Source: Neofusicoccum parvum
Lineage: Eukaryota; Ascomycota; Dothideomycetes; Botryosphaeriales; Botryosphaeriaceae
Reading direction: 5' to 3'
NCBI GenBank assembly: GCA_020912385.1
Contig: CP087213.1
Location: 1,798,001 to 1,862,000, forward strand
Length of the DNA stretch: 64,000 bases
Within the stretch, counting starts at the first letter, position 1. Every line of letters begins with the position of its first letter. This document shows, piece after piece, positions 55,179 through 64,000 of this stretch. Both the position numbers and the translations under genes were made by a program. Under the pieces are notes generated by a model. That model searched no databases. It saw only the letters and a list, made by a program, of their open reading frames with translations, and had not been told where the DNA came from.

Positions 55179-55793
55179 ATGCCTTCACAAAACCCCCCAC
55201 TACTTTCAAGCTGGGAACCATATCAGGAACTCCCGCTGGCCCGCTCTCCCTCTTCAGCTTTCGGCACAATGACCAACCTCATCAGCGCCGCCGTGCTCAC
55301 TGCCGACGATGCACCAACCAACAAGCCAACAAAACTCATCGCCGTCACCTCCGCGATACGTGCTACTCAAGTTGAGCTGAAAGCGAAGGCCACCCTCTCA
55401 CTCGAGCTTGCCGAGTCCGAAGCAGCCGCCATGAAGAAAGTCGAGAAGAAGAAGTCACTCGTCGAGAGGCGTGAGATTGAGAAACATAGGTGGAAGGGGG
55501 GCTCATGCGATCCGAGTTGGAAAGCTGAGATGAGGGACGCTTTCAGAACGATGCACAGACAAGGACCGTAGTGTCTGTCAGGATGCTGCTACTGTGGGTG
55601 GAGGAAGGCCAATGAAGGGCTGGATTAGTGGGAGGGCGCCTTGAAGAAGGCAGAGGAGGCGAGGAAGGCATGCGAGAAGGCGAAGGAAGAGCTGAGGGTG
55701 CTGAGGCTGAGAAGGGAATATGCCGTCAGGTGCGTAGAGGCACTCAAGGCCTACCTGCTAGAGGTGAGGGAAAGGCAGCAGGTAGGCGTGTGA
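55179..55793 (+). CDS. Coiled-coil orphan C, frame broken by two TAG codons or spliced
   Basis: One reading frame of 205 codons runs from the ATG at 55179 to TGA at 55791-55793, but it contains TAG at 55569-55571 and at 55626-55628. Sequence on both sides is coiled-coil-like: ELKAKATLSLELAESEAAAMKKVEKKK before, and KKAEEARKACEKAKEELRVL after. Three readings are possible. (1) A 183-nt in-frame intron, 55471-55653, with GTGAGA donor and GGCAG acceptor, removes both stops and joins the two heptad blocks into a 143-aa protein. (2) The gene ends at the first TAG (130 aa). (3) It is a recent pseudogene in which CAG became TAG twice, the type of change made by RIP. Longer quoted segments on either side are each in the same frame. 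Not recognised as a known family. Confidence 0.45.
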
Positions 55794-56225
55794 GCAAGTT
55801 GTGGTGGTGCGGAACTGCCACAGCAGTGGGGTGCGTTTAGACTCCTTGGGGATCATTGAGATGAGAGTTTCAACCCCTTGATTCTACAGCCCGTTGCTGT
55901 CGCCAATCATACTACTAGTAGTCAAGAAGCAGAACAGCCGGTTCAATATCTTTCTCCTCATTTTCGTCCTTATACAATAAGTGAACCAACTATGGAGGTG
56001 ATTCTCAACCCTGCCAAGATGGTTACACGATCTGTTGAAAATCTGTTGTATAACTTCTATTTGAAATTTTCAATTAGGTAACAGAGCCTGTCTGGGCCTT
56101 AAATTAGTTTGTCATAAAACTATTCCACCGGTTGCTCGTTCTCGTGCCTCACTTGTGAGCCATATCTTGAAGGTCAAATATTTCTGATGTATTCTTTTTC
56201 GGACTCGTGTCTCACTTGAGATACC
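55794..56225. other. A+T-rich convergent intergenic region
   Basis: 432 bp between orphan C (+) and the TatD-like gene (-). It is clearly A+T-rich at 55900-56200. It holds 3' UTRs; no gene is seen. Confidence 0.55.
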
Positions 56226-57261
56226 CTACGCGCTCTCGTCGAGCCTGAACATAGTCACACTATTTTTCCACGCTGCCTCGGCAACCTCTTCAACGGAAAT
56301 GCCATTCAGCCCGGCAACCACAAACGCCACCGTCGAAATCGCACAGCTCTCGTTCCTCTCCTTCACCATAAAGTTCACGTCCCACTTATCCTTCTTCTTA
56401 CTCCCCGGCAACGCCGGCGCATTCACGCAATACCTCTTCACCACCTCGCTCGTAGCCTTAATCTCCCCCCACGGCGCATCCGTCTCGATCTGCAGCCTCT
56501 CCAACGGAATCGCCGCGACCATGTCCAAGCTCTCGCGATCCCTGAAGCTAAACCCATTAACGCCGACATCGAGCCCCAACGCCACCAACTCCCGCATCTC
56601 CGCCACCGTCCCCACAAAGCTGTGCACCAGCCCCCTCCGCGGCAGCCGGTCCAGCCACGGCCGCAGCGCCGCCACGAAATCCGCGCACGCGCCCCGGCAG
56701 TGCAGGAACAGCGGCAGGTCCCATCGCTCGCGCACGACCAGCGCCAGCTGCGCGCCGAACGCGCGCTGCTGCGCGTCGCGCCCCGCCCGCCCCAGCCGCT
56801 CGTAGTCGAGCCCCAGCTCGCCGAACGCGGCGAGCGGGCAGGGCCGCAGCGCCAGCGCGGCGCGCACGCTGTCCGCCAGCTGCGCGAGGTACGCTGGGTC
56901 GTCTGCGGGCAGGTCTGCGTGGTACGGGTGCACGCCGATGGTGAGGGCGACCTGCGAGGGGTGGGATCGCGCGAGCGCGAGGTTCGTGGGCACGTCGGCG
57001 AGCGACATGCCCGTCAGCATCACTTTCTCGACGCCGGCGGCCAGGGCGCGCGAGAGCGTGGCGGGGAAGTCGGGCGCGTGTTGCTGCTTGTTGCGGTAGA
57101 TGCCGGCGAATTCGGGGGCGGTGGCTGTGACGGCGACCTGGGCGCGGTGTTAGCGGGTTGGGGGTTGGGTGGTGGCGGGCTGCGCGTACGTCTGCGAAGC
57201 GGAGCTTTTGGGCGGGCTGTGGGGGCGCGGCTGTTGGCAGGCCGTCCATGTTGATGCTCAT
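56226..57261 (-). CDS. TatD-family metal-dependent hydrolase
   Basis: TatD proteins are metal-dependent 3'-5' exonucleases/DNases with a TIM-barrel fold. Exons 57261-57190 and 57137-56226, with a 52-nt intron, give 327 aa. Conserved elements are IYRNKQQHAPDF, VMLTGMSL, GVHPYHA, FGELGLDYER (metal Glu), LPLFLHCR (His), LVHSFVG (His) and QIETDAPW (Asp). The N-terminal motif that reads DIGxNL in TatD and human TATDN1 is here FADVAVTATAPEF: the Asp is kept but Gly and Asn are replaced. The intron lies right in this motif, so the splice was checked: joining ...RFAD to VAVTATAPEF keeps frame and leaves no better acceptor. The main metal ligands are present, so activity is plausible. Confidence 0.86.
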
Positions 57262-57755
57262 GGTTCCGGATTGGGTGAGGATGAGGATCTGATGGGGCTG
57301 ATGACAGGGTGACGGATCAGTGCCCTGGAGGCTCTGTGGGTGTAGATCGTCCCGGTAGGCAACGCACGCGCGTCGTGGTCTAAGCGATGGCAAAATTGGA
57401 AGACAGAGAAATGGTTGCGGAGAAAAGGACGGCAGACCTGTACTTGTAGGGCGTGGTCGAAGGCTCGGGCCGGTGCAGTCTCCGACCGGGCCGTGCGCGT
57501 GCTCCCGGCCCGGCTCTTCGCGTTAGTTCCCGAGGCAGTGCGCCAGGGTCATGGCTGGGGAACTGTACGCAAAGCCAAGCGTCTAGGTTACATGATCATT
57601 CGCAGCCGTCTTATTGCCACAAGCATGCAATTCATAGACGAGTCCAGGCCTACGAGGTCGGTTGTGCAAGCATTTCAAGACTGCGTGGGACTCTACACCG
57701 GTATCTCACCCAGCGATTGCTGAGTTTATGTCCCATCAAGAATGTTTCGCCGCCC
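57262..57755. promoter_or_regulatory. Promoter of the TatD-like gene
   Basis: 494 bp between the kinase stop and the TatD-like start, both on the minus strand. It holds the kinase 3' UTR and the TatD-like promoter. Nothing else was recognised. Confidence 0.5.
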
Positions 57756-59195
57756 TCACGTAGTGTGCTTGCGTATCCACTCGTCTTCTGCCAACTCCTC
57801 AGCAGAGCTACGCTTCTCGGGCTCCCACTGCAGCATCTTCCGCATGAGACGCAGGAAACACTCCCTATCTTTTCTGTCTTCTCCATCAAGAGAAGTTTCC
57901 CTTTGCTCGAGTGGTATTGATTCTGGAATGGAGATTCCCGCGCAAAAGTCTCCTGAAATAACGCGTAGTCAGCGAAAAAGGAGACATCCTCTAACTAGCG
58001 AGTGCACAACTCACCAGCTTCGGAAAAGAACTTGCTCCTCAGGTTTGCCCGGGCAAGAAGGCTCGGCGGGGGAGGTCCGAGAAGGGCTATCATCTCAGCG
58101 AGATGGGCCCGGCCGCGATACGTCCCGAACTCTGGATCTTGGCCAGTGAACAGGTGCGCGCCCTCGAAAGCGTCCCAGACCTGCGAATCGAAGGCGTCAG
58201 TCAAAACACACGCCTTATTTAAGCCGACCGACACTAACCACGCAGCCCACGTTCCATATGTCAACGCTATACGTCCACGGGATATCCAGGATGACTTCGG
58301 GCGCTCGATAAACATCGGGTTGGATGTCTTCCCGATGCTCGACCCCGTCGTCCAGCGGTACGGCAGAGCCAAGGTCACACAGCACAGGCGCGCCGAAATC
58401 CTTGGGCGTGTCAAGCTCGCGGGAGAGGTAGATGGTTCTGCCGTCGAGCTCCTTTCTTGGACAAGGATCCTCGAGTTCTTCTGTTTCGAAGGCTCTAAGC
58501 ACGGACTCGTCTGCTCCGAGCAGTATGTTAGCCTCCTTGATGTCAGTATGGACGACGTGGCACTCTTTATGCAAAAGTTCTAGTGCGTGAAAGAGGCGCT
58601 TGAGCACGAAGGCAACAACCGGCTCCGGCAGTCTCCGCACAGGGTTCCGATGCCTTAACTCAAGCACGCTCTCCCATAGCGGTGGGTGAACAAGACAGCG
58701 GTGCCGGCCTATGGGCCCATCGACATCAAATGAGTCAAGCAGCGAGCGGACGGCAGTGTGGCCTGGGTGGTGCTTGGGGGCGCTCTCGATGCGCCTGTAC
58801 ACGTTAAACTCGGTGTCAAGCTCACTCCCCATGGATTCGGAGTGGATGAAAAGTTTGAGGGCGACGTGCCGGCACTCGCTAATGATCATCATGATTGAGT
58901 TGACATACACCAACGCATGGAAGGAGAATGCGACTTACCTTAGATCCCGTGCTAGCCACACGGTTGAGGTTGCTCCAAACCCCAGCTTCCCCACGACTTG
59001 ATAGCGGCCCCGGAGGATTTCGCCGATCCGGACGGGATAGTATCGGGTCGCGATGTAGTCCGGGAGAGTCTCCTCTTCGACCTTCTGGTCAGCGGGAATG
59101 GGGACGAAACCCCTGTTGGGAAAGGCGAGTGGTTTCCACACGTTGTTAAAAAGCGACCTCCAGGTGCGGCTGAGACGCGAAATAGCTGTAATCAT
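57756..59195 (-). CDS. SRPK-like serine/threonine protein kinase
   Basis: A kinase of the SR-protein kinase group (SRPK/Dsk1/Sky1-like). Exons 59195-58939, 58878-58239, 58180-58015 and 57952-57756 give 419 aa. The opening EETLPDYIATRYYPVRIGE is the typical SRPK lead-in. The ATP loop is GKLGFGATSTVWLA (about 69-82) and the catalytic Lys is in HVALKLF (about 94). The catalytic loop is HTDIKEANIL, the usual SRPK HTD form. The Mg loop is DLG in LCDLGSA. The activation segment ends YRAPEVIL. The large spacer that splits the kinase lobes of yeast and mammalian SRPKs is short here, so this belongs to the compact, expanded fungal SRPK-like set rather than the single core SRPK. Many such copies occur in ascomycete genomes. 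The catalytic residues are intact. Confidence 0.88.
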
Positions 59196-60596
59196 TGCGT
59201 AAGGTGTGGTGGCCGCAAGAGGGTGGCGTGGCGGGTTCAGAAAGGCAGGACGCGGAGGCGGATTAACTATCAGGTGGAAGCGCGCCCCGCGGCCACTCCA
59301 TCAGGGGCGTTAGAAAGCCCGATGGCTCTTTGACACACTCAGACCGGGGAAATCTTACGGTGCTTTTTAATTTTCAATATCATTTCTTAGGGGTGAGCCT
59401 TGACTACTGCGAGCCTTGGTTTCGATGTCGTGGAAGCTGAGGCGTTGGTGGCCACTGGTGGAGCGGGGCCAAGGCCGGTCCGGACGGGCCGCTACTAACT
59501 CTCGCGGACCGCAGCTTTCCTATCGCTGCACACACGCGGATGGCGGATCGGCAAGATGGTAGAGGGAAGAAGGGGGGGTTCAATACCACTGAGGTTTGTT
59601 ACCGGTAACGCAGGTGGCTGCCGTTTCTTATTACGCGTTCATCTGCTAAGATATTTGAGACGCTCCTTGGTTTCTCCCTCTCATCACCAAACCGGAGTTC
59701 ACCATGAATGCCATCAAGAGACAATTCTGGGCTGCACTCTCAAATGTTCGACACCAAAAAGGAAAGCAGGATCCGTGAGCGTCACGTGTCGTCGGGCGGG
59801 ATCGTCGCGGGGGGGTCGGCCGGAGAGAGCAGCTGCAGGGTCTTTGTTTCATCTGCTCAACCGCAGCACTGGCACTATCAGCCTCCGCCATGAACATCAC
59901 CCACGCCGGTACGCGTCTCCACGGGCGTGGGACCCACATGCTTGCCTGATCCTCCAGTAGGCTCTGCTGCCGCGCAGGATCGGCCGTCCTGTCCCCGACG
60001 CGCTGCTGCCTGCGAGAGCACCACCGTCTCGACCGTACGACAATTTCTCCTGGCTCCATTGTCAAGTGGGTCGGCTTTGCGCGCGCGCTCGCTACATTTC
60101 GCCGGATTGTGCAGGCCGACGCCCCCTGGCGAGTAATGGACAGCAATGCGCCAAGCGGCTGTGCCTCACCGCGCCGCGCAGAGCCAGCGGCCGCGCTGCA
60201 CTCCACCACCGCCGGCCAGCGGTGCAGGTGTCGGATCACGCCCACGGGTGCGCGACGCGTCGGATCTCTGCACGCCAGGGCGGCCGGGGCCAATGGGGCA
60301 GCCACTAGGCAGCTGAGGGGCCCCGCGGACCCTCAGCCTTGACCCCGCCCGCCAATCCTGCGCCGCTCGCACCGCCCGCACCGCCCGCACCGCCCACGCT
60401 ACCAGCCCTCCCCCGAGGCATGCTTACAGCCGTCGGTCCTAATTGCGGCAGATCCACCATGCTCTCAGATAAGCAACTGCCAATATAAGGGGCCTGCATC
60501 TCGTGCTTATTTGCATCTGCGTCCCCGCCTCTCGCATCGCCTTCACTCCGCCGCCGTCCTCCCTCTCGAAGCTCCTCCGCCACGTGCCTGCCCATC
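59196..60596. promoter_or_regulatory. Divergent intergenic region, SRPK-like gene / aldehyde dehydrogenase
   Basis: 1.40 kb between divergent start codons. The left part holds the kinase promoter. The right part is G+C-rich, with a 9-nt tandem repeat (60371-60397) and a TATA-like AATATAAGG at 60481-60489, about 110 bp before the aldehyde dehydrogenase ATG. No protein-like frame was recognised. Confidence 0.5.
60371..60397. repeat. ACCGCCCGC 9-nt tandem repeat, three copies
   Basis: Three head-to-tail copies of ACCGCCCGC (the last with one change) about 200 bp upstream of the aldehyde dehydrogenase start. The unit contains a GC-box-like core, so it could be a cluster of regulator sites or a simple minisatellite. 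Confidence 0.65.
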
Positions 60597-62156
60597 ATGA
60601 GCTCCGCCGCCGACTACAAGCTCGACTTCACGGTACCTGCCGCCATTGGCTCCCCGTGCTGGCCAGTCCGCTGACAACTCCAAGACCTTCAAGAATGTCA
60701 TCAACAACAAGTTGACGTCGACCGCCGCCACTCGTCATTCCATTGACCCCAGCACCGAGGAGCCTCTTGCCGAAGTGCCTGTCTCCACCAAGGAGGACGT
60801 GGAAGAGGCAGTCAAGAGCGCCCGGGCAGCCTTCCAGACCTGGAGAGACGTGACCTACGATGACCGCGCGAAGCTCCTCCTCGCGCTGGCCGACGCCATC
60901 GAAGCCAACCAGCAGGCCTTCCAGGACATCCTCATCAAGGAGTCCGGCAAGCCCGCCCAGACCGCCGGCATCGAGGTTGCCATGACGCTCGGCCACCTCA
61001 GGGAAATCTCCAAGCTCCGCATTCCCGAGGAAGTCATCGAGGACACCGAGGAGCGCTCCGTCGTCGTCAGATACACGCCCCTCGGCGTCGGCTGCGGCAT
61101 TGTGCCCTGGAACTGGCCGCTCCTCCTCGGCATCGGCAAGGTTGGCTCTGCTCTGCTGACCGGCAACACCTTCATCTGGAAGCCGTCGCCGTTCACGCCC
61201 TACAGCGCCCTCAAGCTCGGCGAGCTGGCCGCCAAGATCTTCCCTCCCGGCGTCTTCCAGGTGCTGAGCGGCGGCGATGACCTGGGGCCCATGCTGACCG
61301 AGCACCCCGGAATCGACAAGGTCAGCTTCACCGGCTCGACCTTCACCGGCAAGAAGGTCATGGAGAGCTGCAGCCGCACGCTGAAGCGCGTGACCCTCGA
61401 GCTCGGCGGCAACGATCCTGCCATCATCTGCGACGACGTGGACCTCGAGAAGGTCGTCCCGAAGGTGCGCACCCAACCCCCCGTGACTTCAACGTTCCCC
61501 GGCTAACAGACCCGCCCGCGCAGATCGGAACATTCGCCTTCCTCAGCTCCGGCCAGATCTGCATGGACATCAAGCGCATCTACGTGCACGAGAAGGTCTA
61601 CGACCAGTTCCTCGAGGCGCTCGTCGGCTTCACCAAGGCGGTCAAGACCGGGCCCGCGTCCGACCCGGAGGTGCTGGTCGGCCCCATCCAGAACAGCATG
61701 CAGTACGAGAAGGTCAAGGACATGTACTCGGAGATCGCCAAGCAGGGCTGGAACGCCGCGCTGGGCGGCGCCGTGCACGAGCGCTCCTCCAAGGGCTTCT
61801 TCGTCCAGCCCGCCATCATCGACAACCCGCCCGACGACTCGCGCATCGTCGTCGAGGAGCCGTTCGGCCCCATCGTCCCGCTGCTCAAGTGGTCCGACGA
61901 GGCCGATGTCATCCGCAGGGCCAACGACACCAAGATGGGCCTGGGCGCGTCTGTCTGGAGCAAGGATCTTGAGCGCGCGGGCCGCATCGCTAACAGGCTG
62001 GAGGCTGGATCTGTTTGGGTGAATACGCATTTCGAACTGGCGCCGAATGTGCCGTTTGGCGGTCACAAGTGGAGTGGAATGGGCATGGAGTGGGGTGTTG
62101 TCGGTATGAAGGGCTGGTGCTACACACAGTCGATGTGGACGAGGAAGGCGCTTTGA
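60597..62156 (+). CDS. NAD(P)-dependent aldehyde dehydrogenase
   Basis: Oxidises an aldehyde to its acid. Exons 60597-60632, 60685-61464 and 61524-62156 (introns 52 and 59 nt) give 482 aa, normal for the family. A 12-codon first exon ends LDFT and joins TFKNVINN. Key features are PWNWPLL, the NAD(P) site FTGSTFTGKKV, the general-base Glu at about 251 (TLELGGNDPA), the catalytic Cys at about 285 (SSGQICMDIKRIYV), and EEPFGPIVPLL. The active-site block SSGQIC differs slightly from the common FxxxGQxC. The second intron lies just before it, and both splices keep frame. No peroxisomal signal is present (end WTRKAL) and no presequence is obvious, so it is probably cytosolic. The substrate cannot be told. 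It converges with the hydrolase, with 245 bp between stops. Confidence 0.92.
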
Positions 62157-62401
62157 GTAGGCAAGTAATTGTTGGCTTACTGGGGACAGGAGTGAAATTA
62201 GCTAAAAGAGAAAAGTAAAAATAATCCAATTATAAGTTCATCACAACGTCGAGGATCAACAGGGCCCACGCCATAAACCCATTAGCCGTCAGATGCTTCG
62301 GGAGAATCAAAGGTCGTCTATATCATTACCATGGATTTGTCCTGAGCCCGAAGTTCTTCATACAGGCCACTCCCAATCTACCGTTCTCATCTCAATTCTG
62401 T

Positions 62402-63456
62402 TCAAATCTTCCCAACAAGCCAATCCAAAGCCTCCACAACCGGACCGTCAAACAGCGCATCACCTTCCTTCAGTGCCATATCGAACACATGCGCCGCCCC
62501 CTCCACTTTAATCAACTTCACCTCCCCACCGGCTTCCCGCAACTCTTTCTCCGCCCTTTCTGCCAGCTCAAACGGTGCGAATACATCCGCCGTCCCATGC
62601 ACAAAGCACGTCGGCGGCCACTTCTTCCCTTCCGCCTTGCCCGCAAACCCTCTCGTCGCCTCCACCGCCGCCACATCCTCCGCACGCACCTCCCCAACAC
62701 TCCCGCTCCCCTCGCCCCACCCCCAACTCTTGGACTCCGGTCCAGCAATACAGGCCCTGTACAACCACCCCCTCTTAATCGCCCCAATCATCCACGCCGA
62801 CCTCGGCGTCTTCAGATCCGGCTTCCCATCCACGAACATCGGCGGCGCCTCCGTCGGCGCCTCCTCGTCCTCATACACCTTCATCACCAACTCCCTCGGC
62901 GCATCCGGCACGCCCGCAAACCCCGCGAACGGCCTCGCCCAAAACGCCTCATCCAGGTACTTCACGCCGTAGAAATCCAAAATCGCGCTCGGCGGGTCAG
63001 GCTCGTTCCCCTACACCTCCATCAGCAACCACACACAACCCCCCAAAGAGAGAAGAAAAGAAAAAAACTCACCAACTCCAGCGCCAGCATCCCCCCAGCA
63101 CTATACCCCACAACCCCCACCCGCCGCCCGTCAGCCCGCACGCCCCTCTCCGCCAGCGCCGCCGGCAGCCCCGCCCGCGCCCACGCCAGCGCCGCCCGCG
63201 CGTCCGCGACGGGACCGCCGCCCAGCGTCGTCGTCGGGCACAGCCGGTACGCCGGGCACGCGACGACGGCGCCGCGCGCGGAGGTTAGGTGCGTGATCTG
63301 CGCGGGCGGGATCATGGCCGGAGAGCCGGACGCGAAGCCGCCGGCGTGGAGGAGCAGGATGATGGGTTTGGGCGGGCCGCCCGGGGAGTAGTGGACTGAG
63401 GCGGGGAGGGGCGTGCCGGTGGGGGAGGGGGCGTAGGGGAGGGTTAGGGTTTGCAT
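62402..63456 (-). CDS. Alpha/beta hydrolase (GDXG-like carboxylesterase)
   Basis: Exons 63456-63073 and 63010-62402, with a 62-nt intron, give 330 aa. The oxyanion-hole motif is LHAGGFASG, the nucleophile elbow is GYSAGG (about 118-123), the acid is Asp in HGTADVFAP, and the His is in GAAHVFDM, so a complete catalytic triad is visible. No signal peptide or membrane helix is seen. It belongs to the same broad group as the hydrolase at 28457-29615 (shared HAGGF and G-x-S-A-G), but the two differ in length and in the N-terminus and are not a recent duplication. A neighbouring aldehyde dehydrogenase on the opposite strand could be functionally linked (ester to aldehyde or acid), but this is inference. 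The antisense strand is full of long C-rich frames that are shadows. Confidence 0.88.
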
Positions 63457-64000
63457 GGCTGGCTTTTGTGGTGGGGGTCTGGGGTTGCGGGATGGGAGGG
63501 GCGGTGGTGCGAGATGAGGAGGACGGTGTTGCGGGACTGATAAGACGGGGCGGCGAGTGCTTTATTTAAGCGTTGTTCAAGCCTCGCGGGGCCTAAAGCT
63601 TGATGGCTGATGCAGGGAATAGCAGTGCTGTTGGAATGGCGCCAGGCTGGCGCCGTGAGTGGCTGGCAAGCGTGCTGACAGGAGTGGGAGCCTGGCTAAC
63701 AAGCCGCCGGACGGGTTTAGCAAAACCCGGCCCCCACAGCACCTCGCCCTTCGCTCTCCGCCAGAGACCGAGCAGTTACTGCATGACACACTGCCAATTT
63801 CGTGCAAATGCACACTTGATGGTAGATTCTCGTAACAACGCTTTCGGAAACGGGGTTTCCATTCCGAGCACAGCACTGAAAATCCCTACATCTACTGCTT
63901 AAACCCCGCCTGGCCTGACTTTATACTCTGACATTTAAATGGAACGGCAGGAAATACAGAAAGCGAGTCAATAAGATGGGAGCACAAAGGCAGGTAATAT
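63457..64000. promoter_or_regulatory. Right-edge region with hydrolase promoter
   Basis: 544 bp to the window edge, holding the promoter of the alpha/beta hydrolase on its left. A TATA-like TTTATTTAAG lies at about 63560-63569, some 105 bp upstream of the hydrolase start when read on the minus strand. No gene was recognised; one may begin beyond the edge. Confidence 0.5.

Noticed and set aside
1..64000. CRISPR arrays, bacterial operons, ribosome-binding sites or riboswitches
   Set aside because: The DNA is fungal nuclear sequence with spliceosomal introns. No regularly spaced repeats or bacterial signals were seen.

Overview
This window is nuclear DNA of a filamentous ascomycete (Pezizomycotina), most likely a Dothideomycete. 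The reasons are short GT-AG introns (mostly 49-75 nt, often with a CTAAC/CTGAC-like branch site), compact gene spacing, G+C-rich coding sequence, and typical fungal gene types: a DIM-2 cytosine methyltransferase, a fungal rhodopsin-fold membrane protein, an APC permease, a Baeyer-Villiger monooxygenase and a fused pseudouridine glycosidase-kinase. Species cannot be named from the sequence. No tRNA, rRNA, CRISPR array or intact transposon was seen. I rebuilt 27 protein-coding loci by hand. For 26 of them the exon lengths sum to an open frame; the last (55.2-55.8 kb) is broken or has an unusual intron.

Layout. 1-5.7 kb: DNA methyltransferase DIM-2 (-). 5.7-8.5 kb: spliceosomal PRP6/Prp1 (+). 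9.1-11.8 kb: fused pseudouridine-5'-phosphate glycosidase and PfkB kinase (-). 12.2-13.9 kb: ribophorin I/OST1 (+). 14.8-15.3 kb: small coiled-coil orphan (+). 15.9-20.9 kb: amino-acid/GABA-type permease (-) and Baeyer-Villiger monooxygenase (-). 22.6-26.0 kb: PXA-PX-nexin protein (-). 26.3-29.6 kb: RING-like protein (+), hotdog thioesterase (-), alpha/beta hydrolase (+). 30.0-33.0 kb: PEX7 (-) and AlkB-like CUE/GRF dioxygenase (+). 33.2-38.9 kb: COG4 (-) and NIPA-type Mg2+ transporter (+). 40.5-43.5 kb: MSH2 (-). 44.9-46.4 kb: rhodopsin-fold membrane protein (+). 47.7-50.7 kb: divergent pair of a degenerate short-chain dehydrogenase (-) and a hydrolase-like/SnoaL-like fusion (+). 50.8-52.2 kb: RMT2 (-). 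52.8-55.8 kb: island of three unrelated-looking coiled-coil orphan loci. 56.2-59.2 kb: TatD-like hydrolase (-) and SRPK-like kinase (-). 60.6-63.5 kb: aldehyde dehydrogenase (+) and a second alpha/beta hydrolase (-).

Most loci are conserved housekeeping genes: splicing, ER glycosylation, Golgi tethering, peroxisome import, mismatch and alkylation repair, Mg2+ transport, RNA-base salvage. They are interspersed with accessory metabolic genes and orphans. Two genome-defence or repair genes (DIM-2, MSH2) are intact. Gene order alternates strand almost perfectly (22 of 26 neighbour pairs switch), so most promoters are shared divergent regions of 0.3-1.4 kb and most 3' ends converge. The least ordinary points are the coiled-coil island, with one member carrying two in-frame TAG codons; an intron in the pseudouridine gene that places tandem stops exactly between the two enzymes; a dehydrogenase that lost its catalytic residues; and three introns that seem to begin GTC.
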